Shown here: piece after piece, positions 12,329 through 22,968 of the stretch
Layout of the letters: every line of letters starts with the position of its first letter
How positions within the stretch are numbered: the stretch's first letter is position 1
The notes under the pieces: model-generated
What the model was told of the DNA's origin: nothing
What the model saw: the letters and a program-made list of their open reading frames with translations, nothing else
Database searches by the model: none
NCBI RefSeq assembly: GCF_001428065.1
Contig: NZ_LMSE01000004.1
Coordinates: 183,314-245,817 of the forward strand
Length of the DNA stretch: 62,504 nt
Direction of reading: 5' to 3'
Source of the DNA: Nostocoides sp. Soil756
GTDB taxonomy: Bacteria; Actinomycetota; Actinomycetes; Actinomycetales; Dermatophilaceae
Program-made: the position numbers and the translations under genes

Positions 12329-14260
12329 GTGCACTCACTCATCACCGAGGGCGGCGCGATGACCGCGGGCGCCGCGAGCGGGATCTCCTCGCTCGCGTGG
12401 CTGCTCGTCGCGCTGCCCCTGCTCGGTGCCGCCGTCCTGCTGCTCGGCGGCCGGCGCACCGACACGTTCGGGCCCGGCCTCGCCACCGGCCTGTCCTGGG
12501 CGAGCTTCGCCGTCGGCGTGCTCGTCCTGGTGCAGCTGCTCGGGATGGCGGCCGAGGACCGGGGCATGCACCTGACGCTCTGGAACTGGGTCCCGGCGGG
12601 GTCGTTCAAGCTCGACCTCGGCCTGCTGGTCGACCCGCTGTCGGTGAGCTTCGTCCTGCTCATCACCTTCGTGGGCTCCCTCATCCACGTGTACTCGCTG
12701 GGGTACATGGAGCACGACCCGGACAAGCGGCGCTTCTTCGCCTACCTCAACCTGTTCGTCGCGGCCATGCTCCTGCTGGTCCTCTCCGACAGCTACCTGC
12801 TGCTGTTCGTCGGCTGGGAGGGCGTGGGCCTGGCCTCGTACCTGCTCATCGGCTTCTGGAACTGGAACCCGGCCTACGCCACCGCTGCCAACAAGGCGTT
12901 CTTCGTCAACCGCGTCGGTGACCTCGGGCTGTCCATCGCCATCATGACGATGTTCGTCACCTTCGGGGGGGTCGACTACGCCACCGTCAACGCGGGCGTC
13001 GCGAACGCCAACCCGGCCACCCTGACCGCCATCGGGCTGCTGCTGCTCGTCGGGGCCTGCGGGAAGTCGGCGCAGTTCCCGCTGCAGTCCTGGCTCGGCG
13101 ACGCCATGGCCGGCCCCACCCCGGTCTCGGCCCTGATCCACGCGGCGACCATGGTGACCGCCGGGGTCTACCTGGTGGTGCGCAGCCACGTCATCTACGA
13201 CGCGACGCCCGACGCGCGCCTGGCCGTCGCGCTGGTCGGAGCCGTCACCCTGCTCTTCGGGGCCGTGGTCGGCTGCGCCAAGGACGACATCAAGAAGGCG
13301 CTGGCCGCCTCCACCATGAGCCAGATCGGCTACATGATGCTGGCCGCCGGCCTCGGCCCGGTCGGCTATGCCTTCGCGATCTTCCACCTGCTCACCCACG
13401 GCTTCTTCAAGGCCGGGATGTTCCTTGGGGCCGGGTCGGTCATGCACGGCATGAACGACCAGGTCAACATGCGCCGCTTCGGCGGCCTGTCCGGGGTCAT
13501 GAAGATCACCTGGGGCACCTTCGCCCTGGGCTGGCTGGCCATCCTCGGGGTGCCGCCGTTCTCGGGCTTCTGGTCCAAGGACAAGATCATCGAGGCCGCG
13601 TTCGTCGGTGAGGGCTGGCAGCCGTGGGTCCTCGGCGGCGCCGCGCTCGTGGGCGCCGGCATCACCGCGTTCTACATGTCGCGCCTGTTCTTCATGACCT
13701 TCCACGGCCCGCGGCGCTGGACCGAGGACGTGCACCCGCACGAGTCGCCCCGGATCATGACCGTGCCGATGATCGTCCTCGCCGCCGGCTCGGCCTTCCT
13801 CGGCCTGGCGCTCGGCCCCACCGGTGCCATCCAGTCGTGGCTGGCCCCGGTCGTGGGCGAGCATGGCGAGGAGAGCCCGGTGATCGCGGTCCCGGTGCTG
13901 ATGGTGCTGACCCTGCTGTTCGTGGCGGGCGGGATCTTCCTGGCCTGGCGCGGCTACTGGCAGGCCGAGGTGCCCGAGGTCGCCCCGCGCGGCTCGGTGC
14001 TCACCCGCGCCGCCCGCGTCGACCTCTACCAGGACGCCGTCAACGAGGGCCTCTTCATGCGGCCCGGCGTCCACGCCACCCGGGCCCTGGTCTTCGCCGA
14101 CGCCCGCGGGGTCGACGGTGCCGTCGGGGGTCTGGCCGCCGCCGTCGGCGGCCTGTCCTCGAGGCTGCGTCGCCTCCAGACCGGCTACGCCCGGTCCTAT
14201 GCCCTGACGATGCTCACCGGTGTCGTCGCCGTCCTCGGTGCTCTGTGGGTGATCCAGTGA
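12329..14260 (+). CDS. nuoL: NADH-quinone oxidoreductase subunit L
   Basis: Distal proton-pumping, antiporter-like subunit with the long lateral helix; 643 residues, about 16 helices. [17 protein letters not shown] (helix-5 Glu) and [20 protein letters not shown] (helix-7 Lys) are present, followed by HAATMV. GTG start after TAAGGAG. Confidence 0.97.
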   Translation: MHSLITEGGAMTAGAASGISSLAWLLVALPLLGAAVLLLGGRRTDTFGPGLATGLSWASFAVGVLVLVQLLGMAAEDRGMHLTLWNWVPAGSFKLDLGLLVDPLSVSFVLLITFVGSLIHVYSLGYMEHDPDKRRFFAYLNLFVAAMLLLVLSDSYLLLFVGWEGVGLASYLLIGFWNWNPAYATAANKAFFVNRVGDLGLSIAIMTMFVTFGGVDYATVNAGVANANPATLTAIGLLLLVGACGKSAQFPLQSWLGDAMAGPTPVSALIHAATMVTAGVYLVVRSHVIYDATPDARLAVALVGAVTLLFGAVVGCAKDDIKKALAASTMSQIGYMMLAAGLGPVGYAFAIFHLLTHGFFKAGMFLGAGSVMHGMNDQVNMRRFGGLSGVMKITWGTFALGWLAILGVPPFSGFWSKDKIIEAAFVGEGWQPWVLGGAALVGAGITAFYMSRLFFMTFHGPRRWTEDVHPHESPRIMTVPMIVLAAGSAFLGLALGPTGAIQSWLAPVVGEHGEESPVIAVPVLMVLTLLFVAGGIFLAWRGYWQAEVPEVAPRGSVLTRAARVDLYQDAVNEGLFMRPGVHATRALVFADARGVDGAVGGLAAAVGGLSSRLRRLQTGYARSYALTMLTGVVAVLGALWVIQ

Positions 14261-15798
14261 CCTCCCTGCCTCTGCTCACGCTGATGATGGTCGTGCCGCT
14301 CGTCGGCGCGGTCGTCGTGGCCGCGCTGCCCTCGGGCGCCGCGCGCCACGCCCGGCAGATCGCGCTCGGGGCCTCGCTGGTCACCCTGGCGCTCGGCGTC
14401 GCCGCGTGGGTCGCCTTCGACAGCGGCTCCGACGCGATGTTCCAGCTCACCGAGACCCACTCGTGGATCCCGCAGTTCGGGGTGTCCTACGCGCTCGGGG
14501 TCGACGGGATCGCCCTGGCCCTCATCGTGATGGCGGTCATCCTCACCCCGGTCTGCCTGCTGGCGGCCTGGAACGACGTCGACGAGGCCGAGACCGGCCG
14601 GCTCAAGCGCTACTTCGCGCTGATGCTGGTGCTCGAGGCCTTCATGGTCGGCGTCTTCGCCGCCACCGACGTCTTCCTGTTCTACGTGTTCTTCGAGGCC
14701 ATGCTCATCCCGGTGTACTTCCTCATCGGGTTCTACGGCGGCCCGCAGCGGCAGTACGCGGCGGTCAAGTTCCTGCTGTTCTCGTTGGCCGGCGGCCTGA
14801 TCATGCTGGTCGCGGTCATCGCGCTCTACATCGCGGGCCCCGGCGGCCAGGACGGCTTCCTGGTCGAGAAGCTCATCGGCAACGTCGACGGCTCCCCGGT
14901 GGCGCTGCGCTGGATGTTCGTCGGGTTCTTCATCGCGTTCGCCGTCAAGGCCCCCATGTGGCCGGTGCACACCTGGCTGCCCGACGCTGCCACCGAGGCG
15001 CGCCCGGCCACCGCCGTGCTCCTCGTCGGCGTGCTCGACAAGGTCGGCACCTACGGGATGATCCGCTTCTGTCTCCAGCTCTTCCCGGAGGCGTCGAAGT
15101 GGGCCACCCCCGTCGTGCTCACCCTCGCCGTCATCTCGGTGATCTACGGAGCCCTGCTGGCCATCGGCCAGACCGACATGATGCGCCTCATCGCGTTCAC
15201 CTCGATCAGCCACTTCGGCTTCATCGTCCTGGGCATCTTCGCGATGACCAGCGTGGGGGGTGCCGGCTCGACGCTGTACATGATCAACCACGGGTTCTCG
15301 ACCGCCGGGCTGTTCCTCATCGCCGGCTTCCTGGTCACCCGCCACGGCAGCAAGCGCATCCCCGACTACGGCGGTTGGCAGCGGGTCACCCCGGTGCTCG
15401 CCGGGACCTTCCTCGTCGCGGGGCTCTCCTCGCTGGCGCTGCCGGGCCTGTCGTCGTTCGTGTCGGAGTTCCTGGTCCTGCAGGGCACCTTCATGCGCTA
15501 CAAGGTCGCCGCGGTCATCGCCACCCTGGGCATCGTCCTGGCGGCGCTGTACATCCTGCTGATGTACCAGCGCCTGATGACCGGCCCCAAGCCCGCGTTC
15601 GCCGAGGGCGCGGCCCCGCGTGACCTGAACCGGCGCGAGAAGTGGGTCGTGGCCCCGATCATCGCCTCGTTCGTCGTGCTGGGCTTCTACCCCAAGCCCG
15701 TGCTCGACCTCCTCAACCCGGCCGTGGACCGGACGATGCAGATCGTCGGCGTCACCGACCCGGCCCCCACCGTCGCAGCCCCCGGGAGCTCGAAGTGA
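14257..15798 (+). CDS. nuoM: NADH-quinone oxidoreductase subunit M
   Basis: Proton-pumping antiporter-like subunit, 513 residues and about 14 helices. Key charged residues are in [14 protein letters not shown] (Glu, helix 5) and [17 protein letters not shown] (Lys, helix 7). GTG start overlaps nuoL; stop overlaps nuoN. Confidence 0.97.
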   Translation: MTSLPLLTLMMVVPLVGAVVVAALPSGAARHARQIALGASLVTLALGVAAWVAFDSGSDAMFQLTETHSWIPQFGVSYALGVDGIALALIVMAVILTPVCLLAAWNDVDEAETGRLKRYFALMLVLEAFMVGVFAATDVFLFYVFFEAMLIPVYFLIGFYGGPQRQYAAVKFLLFSLAGGLIMLVAVIALYIAGPGGQDGFLVEKLIGNVDGSPVALRWMFVGFFIAFAVKAPMWPVHTWLPDAATEARPATAVLLVGVLDKVGTYGMIRFCLQLFPEASKWATPVVLTLAVISVIYGALLAIGQTDMMRLIAFTSISHFGFIVLGIFAMTSVGGAGSTLYMINHGFSTAGLFLIAGFLVTRHGSKRIPDYGGWQRVTPVLAGTFLVAGLSSLALPGLSSFVSEFLVLQGTFMRYKVAAVIATLGIVLAALYILLMYQRLMTGPKPAFAEGAAPRDLNRREKWVVAPIIASFVVLGFYPKPVLDLLNPAVDRTMQIVGVTDPAPTVAAPGSSK

Positions 15799-17345
15799 TG
15801 CCCGCCGTCTTCCAGGCCGTGACCGTCGACTACGTCGCGGTCGCCCCGATGCTGATCGTCGTCGCGGGAGCGCTCGTCGGCGTGCTCGTCGAGGCGTTCG
15901 CCCCCCGCGCTCGCCGGCACGGCATCGAGGTCGTGCTGACCCTCGCGGTCCTGCTCGCGGCCCTGGTGGTCCTGGCCGTCTGGAGCCGTGACCACCTCGC
16001 GGTCACCGTGGGGGGCGCGCTGTCGGTCGACGGTGTCGCGCTCTTCCTCCAGGGCACGCTGCTGGTGCTCTCGATCCTGTCGGTGCTGGTCATGGCCGAG
16101 CGTTTCGGCGGGGTCGGCTCCGACGCCTTCACCCCGATGGGTGCCTCCACCCCCGGCTCGGGCCAGGAGGACGCCGCCACCCGCGCCGGGTACGCGACCT
16201 CCGAGGTCTTCCCGCTGACCCTGTTCGCGGTCTTCGGGATGATGATCTTCGTCTCGGCCAACGACCTCATCACGATGTTCGTCGGGCTCGAGGTCCTCTC
16301 GCTCCCGCTGTACGTGATGACCGGGCTCTCGCGCCGGCGGCGGCTGCTGTCGCAGGAGGCGGCGCTGAAGTACTTCCTCCTGGGCGCCTTCTCGAGCGCG
16401 TTCTTCCTGTTCGGCTCGGCCCTGCTCTACGGGTTCGCCGGCTCCTCGGACCTCAAGGCGATCGCCCAGGCGATCTCGAGCAGCGCGGGCGGGCTCGACG
16501 GGCTGCTGCTCCCTGGCGTCGTGCTGACGCTCATCGGGCTGCTCTTCAAGATTGGCGCCGTGCCGTTCCACTCGTGGACCCCGGACGCCTACCAGGGCGC
16601 GCCCACGCCGGTCACCGGCTTCATGGCGGCCTGCACCAAGCTCGCGGCCTTCGGCGCCATCCTGCGCCTGGCCTACGTGGGCGTCGCCGGCAACCGCTGG
16701 GACTGGCAGATCGGTGTCGTCGCGATCGCCATCCTGACGATGGTCGTCGGGGCGGTGCTCTCGGTCACCCAGACCGACGTCAAGCGGCTGCTCGCGTACT
16801 CCTCGATCGCGCACGCCGGCTTCATCCTGGTCGGCGTCCTCGCGTTCTCGAAGGCCGCCATCGGCGGGGTCATGTTCTACCTGCTGGCCTACGGCGCCAC
16901 CACGATCGCCGCCTTCGCCATCGTCACGATGGTGCGCCAGGACGGTTCGGAGGCCTCACACCTGTCGCAGTGGGCCGGCCTCGGTCGGCGCCACCCAGTG
17001 GTCGCGGGATCGTTCGCCTTCTTGCTGCTGGCCTTCGCGGGGATCCCGCTCACCTCCGGCTTCACCGCCAAGTTCGCCACCTTCGCACCAGCGGTGGCCT
17101 CCGGCACGGCCGGCATCGTCATGGTCGTCGTCGGCGTGCTGGCCTCGGCCGTCACGGCGTTCGTCTACGTCCGCCTCATCGTGCTCATGTACTTCACCGA
17201 GCCCGTCGATGGTGTCGTGGCCCTGCCGGCGTCGATCGGCTCCAAGCTCGCGATCGGCGTCGGCCTGGCCGTGACCCTCCTGGCGGGGGTGGCGCCCACG
17301 TACGCGCTCCAGCTCGCGGGCAACGCCTCGCAGTTCCTCCTGTGA
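15798..17345 (+). CDS. nuoN: NADH-quinone oxidoreductase subunit N
   Basis: Third antiporter-like pump subunit, 515 residues and about 14 helices. FVGLEVLSLPLYVMTGL and LLFKIGAVPFHSWTPDAYQG carry the conserved Glu and Lys. ATG overlaps the nuoM stop (TGATG); its own stop overlaps the prenyltransferase GTG. Confidence 0.97.
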   Translation: MPAVFQAVTVDYVAVAPMLIVVAGALVGVLVEAFAPRARRHGIEVVLTLAVLLAALVVLAVWSRDHLAVTVGGALSVDGVALFLQGTLLVLSILSVLVMAERFGGVGSDAFTPMGASTPGSGQEDAATRAGYATSEVFPLTLFAVFGMMIFVSANDLITMFVGLEVLSLPLYVMTGLSRRRRLLSQEAALKYFLLGAFSSAFFLFGSALLYGFAGSSDLKAIAQAISSSAGGLDGLLLPGVVLTLIGLLFKIGAVPFHSWTPDAYQGAPTPVTGFMAACTKLAAFGAILRLAYVGVAGNRWDWQIGVVAIAILTMVVGAVLSVTQTDVKRLLAYSSIAHAGFILVGVLAFSKAAIGGVMFYLLAYGATTIAAFAIVTMVRQDGSEASHLSQWAGLGRRHPVVAGSFAFLLLAFAGIPLTSGFTAKFATFAPAVASGTAGIVMVVVGVLASAVTAFVYVRLIVLMYFTEPVDGVVALPASIGSKLAIGVGLAVTLLAGVAPTYALQLAGNASQFLL

Positions 17346-18367
17346 GCCACCCGGCACCGGCGGCCCAGCGCGGCACCCCGTCGGTGCTGTCGCTGCCCGG
17401 CGCGAGCGCCGGTCTGCGTGAGCGGCTGAGCGCCGGGCTCGCGGCCGTCGAGGACCTCATCGCGCGTCGGGTCGAGCACGACGACCCGTTCGTGGCGCAG
17501 GCGAGCTCGCACCTGACGCTGGCGGGCGGCAAGCGGTTCCGGCCGCTGCTGACCCTGCTGGCGGCCGAGGTCGGCTCGGGCGTGAACGAGCAGGTGGTGG
17601 CGGCCGCCACGGGCGTCGAGCTCACCCACCTGGCCTCGCTCTACCACGACGACGTCATGGACGAGGCCGACGTACGACGCGGCGCCCCCAGCGCCAACGC
17701 CCTCTACGACAACTCCACCGCCATTCTGGTCGGCGACCTGCTCTTCGGCACCGCGTCCGACATCGTGGCCGACCTCGGGCCCCAGGCCGTCAAGATCCAG
17801 GCGCAGACGTTCGTGCGGCTGTGCTCGGGCCAGATCCGCGACGACCGCCCGTGCCCCGCGGGTCAGGACCCGGTCGAGTACTACCTGCACGTGCTCGAGG
17901 ACAAGACCGGCGTGCTCATCGCCACCGCCGCGCGCTACGGCGCCATGTTCGGCGGCTGCCCGCCGGCGGTGGTCGAGGTGCTGCGCGAGTACGGCGAGCG
18001 GCTCGGGGTGGCGTTCCAGCTCTCCGACGACCTCATCGACATCGCCTCCGAGGCCGACGAGACCGGCAAGACGCCCGGCACCGACCTGCGCGAGGGCAAG
18101 CGCACCCTGCCGGTGCTGTTCGTGCTGGCCTCGCAGGACCCCGCCGACGCGCGGCTCCAGGAGCTGCTGCGCGGCGACCTGACCCAGGACGGCCCGCTGG
18201 CCGAGGCGCTGGCGCTGCTGCGGGTGCACCCGGCGATGGAGCGGGCCCGTGAGCACGCCGCCGCGGTGGCGTCGCGGGCGCAGGCCGTCCTCGACCCGCT
18301 GCCGCCGAGCGAGGCCAAGGACGCGCTGCGTGCGCTGGCGGCCGGCGTCGTGACCCGCGTCGGCTGA
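17342..18367 (+). CDS. Long-chain polyprenyl diphosphate synthase
   Basis: Trans-prenyltransferase that condenses isopentenyl diphosphate onto an allylic primer. Of 341 residues. First aspartate-rich motif at Asp103-Asp107 (HDDVMDEADVRRG) and second at Asp229-Asp233 (DDLIDIA), plus GGKRFRPLLTLL. GTG start overlaps the nuoN stop, so it is likely the last gene of the nuo transcript; with menG upstream it most plausibly builds the menaquinone tail (HepT/IspB role). Chain length cannot be read from sequence with confidence. Confidence 0.9.
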   Translation: MSHPAPAAQRGTPSVLSLPGASAGLRERLSAGLAAVEDLIARRVEHDDPFVAQASSHLTLAGGKRFRPLLTLLAAEVGSGVNEQVVAAATGVELTHLASLYHDDVMDEADVRRGAPSANALYDNSTAILVGDLLFGTASDIVADLGPQAVKIQAQTFVRLCSGQIRDDRPCPAGQDPVEYYLHVLEDKTGVLIATAARYGAMFGGCPPAVVEVLREYGERLGVAFQLSDDLIDIASEADETGKTPGTDLREGKRTLPVLFVLASQDPADARLQELLRGDLTQDGPLAEALALLRVHPAMERAREHAAAVASRAQAVLDPLPPSEAKDALRALAAGVVTRVG

Positions 18368-18737
18368 GCTGAACTTTTTCGCCCGGTGCGGGAACCTTCA
18401 CCCCAGCACCCCAACGGTAGGGGTGCGAACCGCAAGGTCCCGGTGCCCAGCCGTCCGGCAGCCCGCCGGCGCGCCCGCGCTCGTCCGGATGAGCGCCACG
18501 GGTCGGTGATGTCGCGCCTCGAGAGTGCGGTGCATCAGGTCCAGTCGTTCCTGGCCGACGTGGCGCGACCACTCCTTGAGCACCCGCTCGACCCCCGCGT
18601 CCGCGACGTCGGCCATGCGGCGGGTGGGGGCGTGCTGCTCACGGTTCCGCCCGGGGTGACGTCATGGTCAGCGCTCACGTGCGACGATGGCTGCCGCGCG
18701 GCGGGGGCCGAGCACTCACCTACCGGGAAGGTCCACC
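18368..18737. other. Intergenic region after the nuo operon
   Basis: This 370-bp stretch holds no gene I can support. It contains a 7-bp hairpin (18406-18426) shortly after the prenyltransferase stop and a GGGAACCTT sequence at 18390 that resembles an ECF-sigma -35 box without a convincing -10. One open frame runs through it on the plus strand but has no recognisable protein signature. Confidence 0.5.
18406..18426 (+). terminator. Hairpin after the nuo operon
   Basis: GCACCCC-AACGGTA-GGGGTGC forms a perfect 7-bp stem with a 7-nt loop, about 40 nt after the last gene of the operon. There is no T-tract, so it would be an atypical intrinsic terminator or simply an mRNA 3-prime end stabiliser. 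Confidence 0.35.
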
Positions 18738-18851
18738 GTGGCTCGCAAGCGATACGGCCTCTTGAGCTTCGCGTTCGACGCGATCCTCACGCTGCTGACC
18801 GGAGGTCTCTGGCTCATCTGGATCTTCGTCCGCGAGATGCGCAGCCGTTAG
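18738..18851 (+). CDS. 37-residue single-pass membrane peptide
   Basis: Begins at a GTG with GGGAAGG just upstream and encodes a basic N-terminus (MARKRYG), a hydrophobic stretch of about 20 residues ending LTLLTGGLWLIWIFV, then REMRSR. The layout (positive ends, one helix, GGLWLIWIFVRE) resembles small conserved actinobacterial membrane proteins of unknown function. It is short enough to be missed by routine gene calling. No partner is evident. The neighbour downstream starts 47 nt later. Confidence 0.6.
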   Translation: MARKRYGLLSFAFDAILTLLTGGLWLIWIFVREMRSR

Positions 18852-18898
18852 CCCCGACCGACCGACCGGCCCGCCTCCCCCGCTGCGATGATCGAGCG

Positions 18899-19351
18899 AT
18901 GAGCCCGGAGAGCGAGCCCCCGGACCCGGTCGCCGCCCGTCGCCGCCAGGCGCGGGAGAACGCCGAGTACCACCACGCGGTCGCAGCGCGGGCGGCGGAG
19001 GCCGAGGCGCGGCGCACGGCCCCGATGGTGGCGACCTTCGCCGAGGCGATGCGCTCGGCGGGGGTCGACGCCACGCGGCTGCGGGCACGCCCGTACAGCG
19101 GCGGCGGGAGCCTGCGCACCGACGTCGTCGGCTGGTACGTGCGGCGGGACCAGCGGGCCGCCGTCGGCACGGACGGCCGCTGGTACGTCCTCGTCGTGGC
19201 GCCCAGCCTGCGCGGGCGGGTGCTCGGCGTCCACGTCGAGCCCAGCGACGCCCCTCTCCAGGTCGGAGCGGGTGGCCGGGACGGTGACTCGGTGGCCCTG
19301 GACGTCCTGCTCCGACTGCGCCTGGATGCGGGCGCCGACTTCCCCTCCTGA
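18899..19351 (+). CDS. Hypothetical cytoplasmic protein
   Basis: A 150-residue protein, no signal peptide or membrane helix. The first 60 residues are charged and helical with many Ala, Arg and Glu; the remainder (GWYVRRDQRAAVGTDGRWYVLVV...) looks like a small beta-rich domain. I do not recognise a family. ATG at 18899 chosen because the frame upstream lacks any ribosome site or protein-like composition. Confidence 0.6.
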   Translation: MSPESEPPDPVAARRRQARENAEYHHAVAARAAEAEARRTAPMVATFAEAMRSAGVDATRLRARPYSGGGSLRTDVVGWYVRRDQRAAVGTDGRWYVLVVAPSLRGRVLGVHVEPSDAPLQVGAGGRDGDSVALDVLLRLRLDAGADFPS

Positions 19352-19394
19352 CGCCCCCGACTCGTCAGACCCGAGACCGGGCACCTCGTCCGCG

Positions 19395-20087
<693 letters not shown>

Positions 20088-20208
20088 GTCCGACACCTCC
20101 ACGCAGTCCGTCCGCGGGGCGGCTGCTGCCTCCTCCTCCGCGGGAGCGGCGCAGCGCGCCTGTGACCCACGAGGCGGACTTCCGCCATGAGGCGCAGGAG
20201 AGGTCGCC

Positions 20209-21009
20209 TCAGGCGCTCCGCTCCGGACGCGCGAGGATGACCGAGGTCGACGTGTGGCGCAGGAGGGCCTCGGTCTCGACCGGGAGCGGACCGTCGGTCA
20301 CCAGCGCGTCGATCCGGTCCAGCGGGCAGAGGAGGACGGGGGCCGCGGTGGAGAACTTCGAGTGGTCGGCGAGCAGGACCACCCGGTCGGCCACGTCGAT
20401 GAGGGCGAGCTTCGTGGGTCGCTCGTTGTCGGTGGCGACGTAGACGCCGCGCTCGTCGACCGCCGCAGCCCCGAGGAACAGGGTGCCGACCCGCAGCCCC
20501 TTGACCGCGTCGACCGTCATCTGCCCCGCGAACGCCTGGCTCTCGTGGAGGAGCTCGCCGCCGAGGGCCACCACCCGCACGCGCCCGCGGCTGAGCAGCA
20601 GCTGGATCACGGGCACCGAGGGCGTCACCACCGTGCCGGCGAAGTCGGAGGAGAGGGCGCGGGCCACGGCGTAGGCGGTCGTGCCGGCGTCGATGGCCAC
20701 GGTGTCCTCGGGGCCGACGAACTCGTGGGCCTCCCGGGCGATCGCCGCCTTCGCGGCCGACTCCAGGTCCGACCGCGCGGCGAAGGCGGGGTTGTGCATG
20801 GGCCCGTGGAGCAGGCTCACCCCGCCGTGGACCACGCGTACCTCACCGCGCTCCTCGAGCTTGCGCAGGTCGCGCCGGACGGTCATGTCGGAGACCGCGA
20901 GGTCCTGGGCGAGGCTGGCCACGGAGATGAAGCCGGTCTCCTGCAGGCGCTCCAGGATCCAGCGCCGTCGACGGGGCGCGCTGACGTAGCGCATCGCCTT
21001 CTCGTCCAC
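20209..21009 (-). CDS. DeoR-family repressor of the divergent sugar operon
   Basis: 266 residues. N-terminal winged helix-turn-helix (RRRWILERLQETGFISVA followed by DMTVRRDLRKLEERG), then the DeoR sensor domain related to sugar-phosphate isomerases (DAGTTAYAVARAL, VVALGGELL, FLGAAAVDERGVY). AGGAGG seven nt upstream supports the GTG at 21009. It is divergent from a ten-gene sulfosugar-type operon and shares its promoter region. In E. coli the comparable operon is controlled by the DeoR-type YihW; by analogy this probably releases DNA when a phosphorylated (sulfo)sugar binds. Ligand not shown by sequence. Confidence 0.85.
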   Translation of the reverse strand: MDEKAMRYVSAPRRRRWILERLQETGFISVASLAQDLAVSDMTVRRDLRKLEERGEVRVVHGGVSLLHGPMHNPAFAARSDLESAAKAAIAREAHEFVGPEDTVAIDAGTTAYAVARALSSDFAGTVVTPSVPVIQLLLSRGRVRVVALGGELLHESQAFAGQMTVDAVKGLRVGTLFLGAAAVDERGVYVATDNERPTKLALIDVADRVVLLADHSKFSTAAPVLLCPLDRIDALVTDGPLPVETEALLRHTSTSVILARPERSA

Positions 21010-21044
21010 CACTCCACCTCCTGAGGCTCCCTGAAGAATACTCG

Positions 21045-21077
21045 ACACAAAGTGTTGACTTTCCAACATTCGTTGTT
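21045..21077. promoter_or_regulatory. Candidate DeoR operator cluster
   Basis: Overlapping symmetric elements lie in this AT-richer stretch: ACAC-AAA-GTGT (21045-21055), GTTG-N6-CAAC (21054-21067) and CAAC-N4-GTTG (21064-21075). They overlap the -35 and spacer of the forward promoter, which fits repression by the divergent DeoR protein. The operator is inferred from symmetry and position only. Confidence 0.5.
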
Positions 21078-21082
21078 AGGCT
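21055..21082 (+). promoter_or_regulatory. Promoter of the sulfosugar-type operon
   Basis: TTGACT (21055-21060), 16-nt spacer, TAGGCT (21077-21082). This is a good housekeeping-sigma promoter for an actinomycete. It would give a leader of about 45 nt before the kinase ATG at 21135. Confidence 0.6.
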
Positions 21083-21134
21083 CCCCACATCGCCCGGGTC
21101 ACCGCCGACCGGGGAGTCTCGAAGGAGAGCCGCG

Positions 21135-22055
21135 ATGAGTCAGACCGCCACCCGCGACGGGAAGGCCCCGACCGTGTTCGTCGGAGCGGCCACCATGGAC
21201 TCCATCGCCGTCGTCGCCGGGTACCCGGGCCCGGACGAGCGGGTCGTGGCCGAGGGGCTGACGTTCGCGGGTGGGGGGCCGGCGGCGACCGCGGCCGTGA
21301 CCGCCGCGCGACTGGGGGTGTCCTCCGCGTTCGTGGGCACCGTGGGGGACGACCTCGACGGGGAGCGCATCCTGGCCGAGCTGCAGAGCGAGGGGGTCGA
21401 CGTCTCCGGCGTCACCCGTGCTCACGGCCGGAGGTCGGCGGCGAGTGTCATCGTCGTCGACCGCACCCACGGCACCCGTGCGATCTGCGCCCGGCCCGGC
21501 CCCCCGGTCGACACCTCCCGCGGCGCCGACCTCATCGCGGCGGCCGAGTGGGTCCACGCCGACCACCTGGGATGGGCCGCCGTACGGGCCCTGGTCGACC
21601 CCGGCTCGGACGGTCGACCGGCCCTGTCGGTGGACGCCGGCAACCCGATCCCCGACTTCAGCCCTCACGGGGTGGACCTCTACGTCCCGACCGTCGCCGC
21701 GCTGCGACGCGACCACGGCGATGTGCCACCCGAGGCGCTGGTCCGGGCCGCCCACGCCCAGGGCGCCCGGCGGGTGGTCGCGACCGACGGGGGGCGCGGC
21801 TCCTACGGCGCCGACCCGGGCGCCGACGTGGTCCACGTGGCGGCCGTCCCGACCGACGTGGTGAGCACCCTCGGGGCCGGCGACGTCTTCCACGGAGCGC
21901 TCGTCGCCGCCCACGTGCGCGGCGTGCCGCTCGAGGATGCCCTCCGCTACGCCAACGCGGTGGCGGCGGCGTCGTGCACCGGCATCGACGGCCGCTCGGC
22001 CATCCCCACCCACGACCGGGTGCGCCGTCACCTCGGCCCCGTCCCTCTCACCTGA
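21135..22055 (+). CDS. yihV: YihV-like PfkB kinase (probable 6-deoxy-6-sulfofructose kinase)
   Basis: PfkB/ribokinase-family sugar kinase, 306 residues. GGGPAATAAVTAARLG near residue 47 and the catalytic STLGAGDVFHGAL (Asp250) are nearly the same as in E. coli YihV, which phosphorylates sulfofructose at O1. The neighbouring YihT-like aldolase supports this substrate. First gene of the operon; AAGGAG lies 7 nt upstream of the ATG. A different keto-sugar substrate remains possible, since sulfonate recognition was not modelled. Confidence 0.78.
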   Translation: MSQTATRDGKAPTVFVGAATMDSIAVVAGYPGPDERVVAEGLTFAGGGPAATAAVTAARLGVSSAFVGTVGDDLDGERILAELQSEGVDVSGVTRAHGRRSAASVIVVDRTHGTRAICARPGPPVDTSRGADLIAAAEWVHADHLGWAAVRALVDPGSDGRPALSVDAGNPIPDFSPHGVDLYVPTVAALRRDHGDVPPEALVRAAHAQGARRVVATDGGRGSYGADPGADVVHVAAVPTDVVSTLGAGDVFHGALVAAHVRGVPLEDALRYANAVAAASCTGIDGRSAIPTHDRVRRHLGPVPLT

Positions 22056-22077
22056 CCCCGTCCGCAAGGAGACCCCC

Positions 22078-22968
22078 GTGTCCGCACCGACACCGACCCC
22101 CGCCCCGCCTGACCTGTCCCGGCTGACCCGACCCGGCGGCGGCTTCGCCATGCTCGCCGTCGACCAGCGCGAGGCGATGCGATCCATGTTCGCCGAGCAC
22201 CAGTCGGCCCCGGTCCCCGACGACCAGCTGCGGCGCTTCAAGGTGCTCGCCACGCGCATCCTCAGCCCCTACGCGAGTGCCGTGCTCGTCGACAAGCAGT
22301 TCGCCTTCGACGCGGTCGTCGCCGAGGGTGCCGTGGCCCCCTCGTGTGGGCTCATCGCGGCCGCCGACCACTTCATCGCGGGGAACGGCGAGCACGTCAC
22401 CGACGTCGAGATCGACGAGACGGTCGACCCCGAGGAGGTCCGGGCGCAGGGCGCCGTCGCCATGAAGCTCCTCGTCATCCACCGTCCCGACGGCGACCCG
22501 GACGTCCGCGCCGACATGGTCCGCCGGTTCGTCGACCGCTGCCACTCCGCCGGCCTGCTCAGCATCATCGAGCCGGTGGCGAAGGCCCCGCGCGACGGGC
22601 GCACCTGGGACTGGAACGCGTGCGTCATCGAGGCGGCCCGTGAGCTCGGCTCGCTGGGGGCCGACCTCTACAAGGCCGAGGTGCCCTACAAGGGGGAGGG
22701 GGAGGCGAGCGACATCCGCCGCGCCTGCGCCGAGATCACCGAGGCCGTGGCCTCGCCGTGGGTCGTCCTCTCCTCGGGGGTCCCGACCGAGCTGTTCCCG
22801 CGGGCCGTCGAGCTCGCCTGTGAGGCCGGTGCCTCGGGCTTCCTCGCCGGGCGTGCCGTGTGGGCCTCGGTCGTCGGGAGCGCCGACCTCGAGCAGGACC
22901 TCCTCCAGGTGTCGGTGCCCCGCCTGCAGCGGCTGGCCGAGATCGTCGACTCCGGGGTGTCCCGATGA
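22078..22968 (+). CDS. yihT: YihT-like class I aldolase (probable sulfofructose-1-phosphate aldolase)
   Basis: Schiff-base aldolase of 296 residues predicted to split 6-deoxy-6-sulfofructose 1-phosphate into DHAP and 3-sulfolactaldehyde. Compared with E. coli YihT from memory, long runs match: GGFAMLAVDQREAM, ILSPYASAVL, GADLYK with Schiff-base Lys199, LSSGV, and GASGFLAGRAVW. This makes it the strongest functional anchor for a sulfoglycolysis operon. GTG start with AAGGAG upstream; 22 nt after the kinase. The related LacD/tagatose-bisphosphate aldolases are a less likely alternative. Confidence 0.83.
   Translation: MSAPTPTPAPPDLSRLTRPGGGFAMLAVDQREAMRSMFAEHQSAPVPDDQLRRFKVLATRILSPYASAVLVDKQFAFDAVVAEGAVAPSCGLIAAADHFIAGNGEHVTDVEIDETVDPEEVRAQGAVAMKLLVIHRPDGDPDVRADMVRRFVDRCHSAGLLSIIEPVAKAPRDGRTWDWNACVIEAARELGSLGADLYKAEVPYKGEGEASDIRRACAEITEAVASPWVVLSSGVPTELFPRAVELACEAGASGFLAGRAVWASVVGSADLEQDLLQVSVPRLQRLAEIVDSGVSR

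Noticed and set aside
18390-18398. GGGAACCTT as an ECF sigma -35 element
   Set aside because: No suitable -10 at 16-17 nt and no gene starts at the right place.
20173-20186. GGCGGA-CT-TCCGCC as a terminator hairpin
   Set aside because: The loop is too small for a stable hairpin of the full length and it lies on the non-coding side with no T-tract.
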